Assembly: GCA_947628385.1 (NCBI GenBank)
Contig: CANQZS010000074.1
Location: 1 to 8,252 of the forward strand
Source of the DNA: an uncultured Clostridia bacterium
GTDB lineage: Bacteria; Bacillota; Clostridia; Oscillospirales; Ruminococcaceae
Direction: 5' to 3'
DNA length: 8,252 nt
In this document: piece after piece, positions 6,223 through 8,252 of the stretch
Layout of the letters: every line of letters begins with the position of its first letter
Position numbering within the stretch: the first letter of the stretch is position 1
Notes under the pieces: model-generated
Database searches by the model: none
The model's input: only the letters and a program-made list of their open reading frames with translations
What the model was told of the DNA's origin: nothing
Translations under genes and position numbers: made by a program

Positions 6223-8052
6223 ATGAATGAAAGACTTCCCTACCTGAGAGAAAAAACATCAAAGCTGACGCTTTCTCCGGGAGTATACAGAATGAGAGAC
6301 AAAAATAACGAAATTATATACATCGGAAAAGCAAAAAATCTCAGGAACCGCGTCACAAGCTATTTCCGTGAAAATCCGGATCATACCCCCAAGGTCGCGA
6401 AAATGGTATCTCATGTGTATGATTATGATTTCATCGTCACCGACAGCGAATATGAAGCTCTCGTGCTGGAATGTTCCATGATAAAGCAGCATATGCCGAA
6501 ATACAATATCCTGCTAAAGGACGACAAGGGCTACAGCTTCATAAAAATTTCCGATGAGGAATTCCCGCGCATTACAGCCGAAATGCAGAAAACCGGAAAT
6601 GGAAAATTCCTCGGTCCGTACACAAGCACCTTTGTGACCAAACAGACCGTGGAGGAGGTAAACAAGGTATTTTCACTTCCCACGTGCAGGAGGAGATTTC
6701 CTGCTGATTTCGGGAAATACCGTCCCTGTCTGAACTTCCACATAAAGCAGTGCATGGGCGTATGTCAGGGCAATATCTCCGCCGATGAGTACAGACATAT
6801 CATCGAAAATGCCGAAATATATATCCGCAACGGCTCCGAAGCGTCCGTTGAAACTCTTACCGAGCAGATGAACGCCGCCGCCGAAGATCTGGATTTTGAG
6901 CTTGCCGCCAAGCTCCGCGACAGGATCTCAGCAATAAAGCGAGCCGCTGACGATCAGAAGATAATCAACGAGGATATGCGCGACACCGACATTATCGCCA
7001 TGGCGCAGAACGGTGAATTCTCCTGTATAGCCGTGCTCATGTACCGCCGCGGACGTCTTTTTGACCGCATGGAATTCGATCTCGGCACTCCGGACAGCGA
7101 GGAAAGTATGCTTGAGGATTTCATTCTCCAGTATTATTCCGACGGAGAAAGGATCCCCCGCGAGATAATCACCGATGAGGAGCTTCCGGATCATGATATG
7201 GTGGAACGTATGCTCCGTGAAAGGCGCGGTTCAGCCGTTGATCTTTCCTCCAAAAAGCGCGGAAAGGGCTTGCGGCTGATAATGATGGCAAAAGCCAACG
7301 CTGAGGACAGCCTTGCTATAAAGGTCGGCAGAACGGGCAAGGAAATTGCCGCTCTTGAAGCTCTCGGAAAGCTTCTGGGACTTGCAGGTCCTCCGCTTTA
7401 TATCGAAGCCTACGATATTTCCAACCTTGGCAGCTCCTCAATGGTCGCCGGAATGGTAGTTTTTGAAAACGGCAGACCGTTAAAAAAAGCATACAAGCGT
7501 TTTTCAATAAAAGAAACCAAAATACAGAACGATTACGCCAGCATGAGAGAGGTCCTTGAAAGGCGTTTCCGAAGATATAAGGACGATAACGAGACTGACG
7601 AGGGCTTTGCTCGTATCCCCGATCTTATCCTGCTTGACGGAGGAAAGGGGCAGGTAAACGCCGTTGAGCCTATTCTCCGTGAAATGGGTATTGACGTTCC
7701 TATCTTCGGAATGGTCAAGGACGGCAATCACCGCACAAGAGCGATCGCCACCTCAGGCTCGGAAATAGCCATTTCCGGAACAAGATCGGCGTTCATGCTC
7801 GTCACAAGGATACAGGACGAGGTACACCGTTTTTCAATATCCTATCAAAGAAGCAAGCACGGCAAGGGAGCTGTAGGCTCCGGACTTACAAAAATAAAGG
7901 GCATAGGTGAAAAAAAGGCTCAGAAGCTTTTTATGACTTTTAAAACGAGAGAGGAATTCCGCAAGGCGTCTCCGGAGGAGATAGCCAAAGCGGCGGGAAT
8001 AAGTCTTTCTCTTGCGGAACAGGTAGCGGAATATGTTCATAACGAGCTTTGA
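6223..8052 (+). CDS. uvrC: UvrABC excinuclease subunit C
   Basis: UvrC makes both the 3' and 5' incisions around a bulky DNA lesion marked by UvrA and UvrB in nucleotide excision repair. This 609-aa protein has the usual family length and all expected parts. The N-terminal GIY-YIG nuclease (about 15-95) contains GVY (20-22) and YIG (33-35). Cys155, 169, 177 and 181 match the cysteine pattern reported to hold a 4Fe-4S cluster in E. coli UvrC. A UVR motif (about 205-240) contacts UvrB. The RNase H-like nuclease (about 345-545) has Asp398 in YDIS, Asp472 in LDGGKGQ and His535 in DEVHRF as likely catalytic residues. Two helix-hairpin-helix motifs lie at about 553-606. GAAAGGA at 6206-6212 is spaced 10 bases before the ATG. 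The gene appears intact and monocistronic, with convergent transcription downstream. Confidence 0.98.
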   Translation: MNERLPYLREKTSKLTLSPGVYRMRDKNNEIIYIGKAKNLRNRVTSYFRENPDHTPKVAKMVSHVYDYDFIVTDSEYEALVLECSMIKQHMPKYNILLKDDKGYSFIKISDEEFPRITAEMQKTGNGKFLGPYTSTFVTKQTVEEVNKVFSLPTCRRRFPADFGKYRPCLNFHIKQCMGVCQGNISADEYRHIIENAEIYIRNGSEASVETLTEQMNAAAEDLDFELAAKLRDRISAIKRAADDQKIINEDMRDTDIIAMAQNGEFSCIAVLMYRRGRLFDRMEFDLGTPDSEESMLEDFILQYYSDGERIPREIITDEELPDHDMVERMLRERRGSAVDLSSKKRGKGLRLIMMAKANAEDSLAIKVGRTGKEIAALEALGKLLGLAGPPLYIEAYDISNLGSSSMVAGMVVFENGRPLKKAYKRFSIKETKIQNDYASMREVLERRFRRYKDDNETDEGFARIPDLILLDGGKGQVNAVEPILREMGIDVPIFGMVKDGNHRTRAIATSGSEIAISGTRSAFMLVTRIQDEVHRFSISYQRSKHGKGAVGSGLTKIKGIGEKKAQKLFMTFKTREEFRKASPEEIAKAAGISLSLAEQVAEYVHNEL

Positions 8053-8093
8053 CGCGCAAAATTGTTAATTACGCATTACTTTTTCGACAAACT

Positions 8094-8123
8094 GAGCCCT
8101 CCGGTTCATATTCCGGAGGGCTC
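8094..8123. terminator. Hairpin between convergent genes, probable bidirectional terminator
   Basis: A perfect 11-bp GC-rich stem, GAGCCCTCCGG (8094-8104) with CCGGAGGGCTC (8113-8123), encloses TTCATATT. It lies about 40 bases after the uvrC stop. The opposing gene's stop codon (8106-8108) is inside its loop. The flanks are only mildly T-rich (TATCCGTTCCTCTTCATTTT on the plus side, AGTTTGTC on the minus side), so efficiency is uncertain. Confidence 0.6.
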
Positions 8124-8252
8124 TATCCGTTCCTCTTCATTTTCAAGAACATATCCTATGACCTTGCTGTAAAAACCGGCAGGATCAAGCATTATCTTCT
8201 CTTTTATAAGCTTCGCCTGATCCTCGTCAGGAGTGTACAGCGAAAGCCTCAT
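8106..8252 (-). CDS. 3' end of an unidentified gene (partial)
   Basis: The minus-strand frame reaching the window edge encodes 48 residues. It begins MRLSLYTPDEDQAKL, continues through LDPAGFYSKVIGYV, and ends EERIEPSGI before TGA at 8106-8108. The codon at 8250-8252 is ATG, but no upstream sequence is visible, so this Met is more likely internal to a longer protein than the true start. Its codon usage matches its neighbours and its stop sits in a terminator hairpin, both of which support a real gene. I cannot assign a family from this fragment. Confidence 0.65.
   Translation of the reverse strand: MRLSLYTPDEDQAKLIKEKIMLDPAGFYSKVIGYVLENEEERIEPSGI

Overview
The window most resembles a chromosomal segment of a Clostridia member, probably a Ruminococcus-like Oscillospiraceae species. 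This is an inference from style: consensus sigma-A promoters with 17-bp spacers, G-rich Shine-Dalgarno sites, a TTG start, balanced base composition, and a GC-rich hairpin repeat at the left edge of a kind I associate with intergenic regions of gut Firmicutes. No phage, IS, CRISPR, tRNA or rRNA signature was seen.

Layout. Bases 1-78 hold a hairpin-rich intergenic repeat, followed by a strong terminator (105-138). A very large minus-strand gene (137-4231, 1364 aa) encodes a soluble protein. It has an unrecognised N-terminal region, about twelve regular ~52-residue helical modules, a PH-like C-terminal domain, an acidic Ala/Glu linker and a terminal four-Cys zinc ribbon. It has its own near-perfect promoter. 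A second minus-strand gene (4474-5922, 482 aa) encodes a membrane-anchored protein with an external domain, a second membrane segment and a long cytoplasmic tail. The tail carries four nearly identical 31-residue repeats, followed by a degenerate fifth. It is divergently transcribed from uvrC (6223-8052, plus strand), a complete nucleotide excision repair endonuclease subunit. The right edge holds the 3' end of an unidentified minus-strand gene that converges on uvrC, with a hairpin lying over its stop codon.

How they relate. Only uvrC has a known job. The two minus-strand genes are neighbours in the same direction with separate promoters, and an identical 18-bp sequence lies upstream of both, which hints at shared control. 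Nothing in the sequence links them functionally to DNA repair; the divergent promoters next to uvrC may simply be adjacency. The most interesting content is the pair of unknown repeat proteins: one soluble and helical-repetitive with a zinc ribbon, the other membrane-bound with a selectively conserved cytoplasmic repeat tail.
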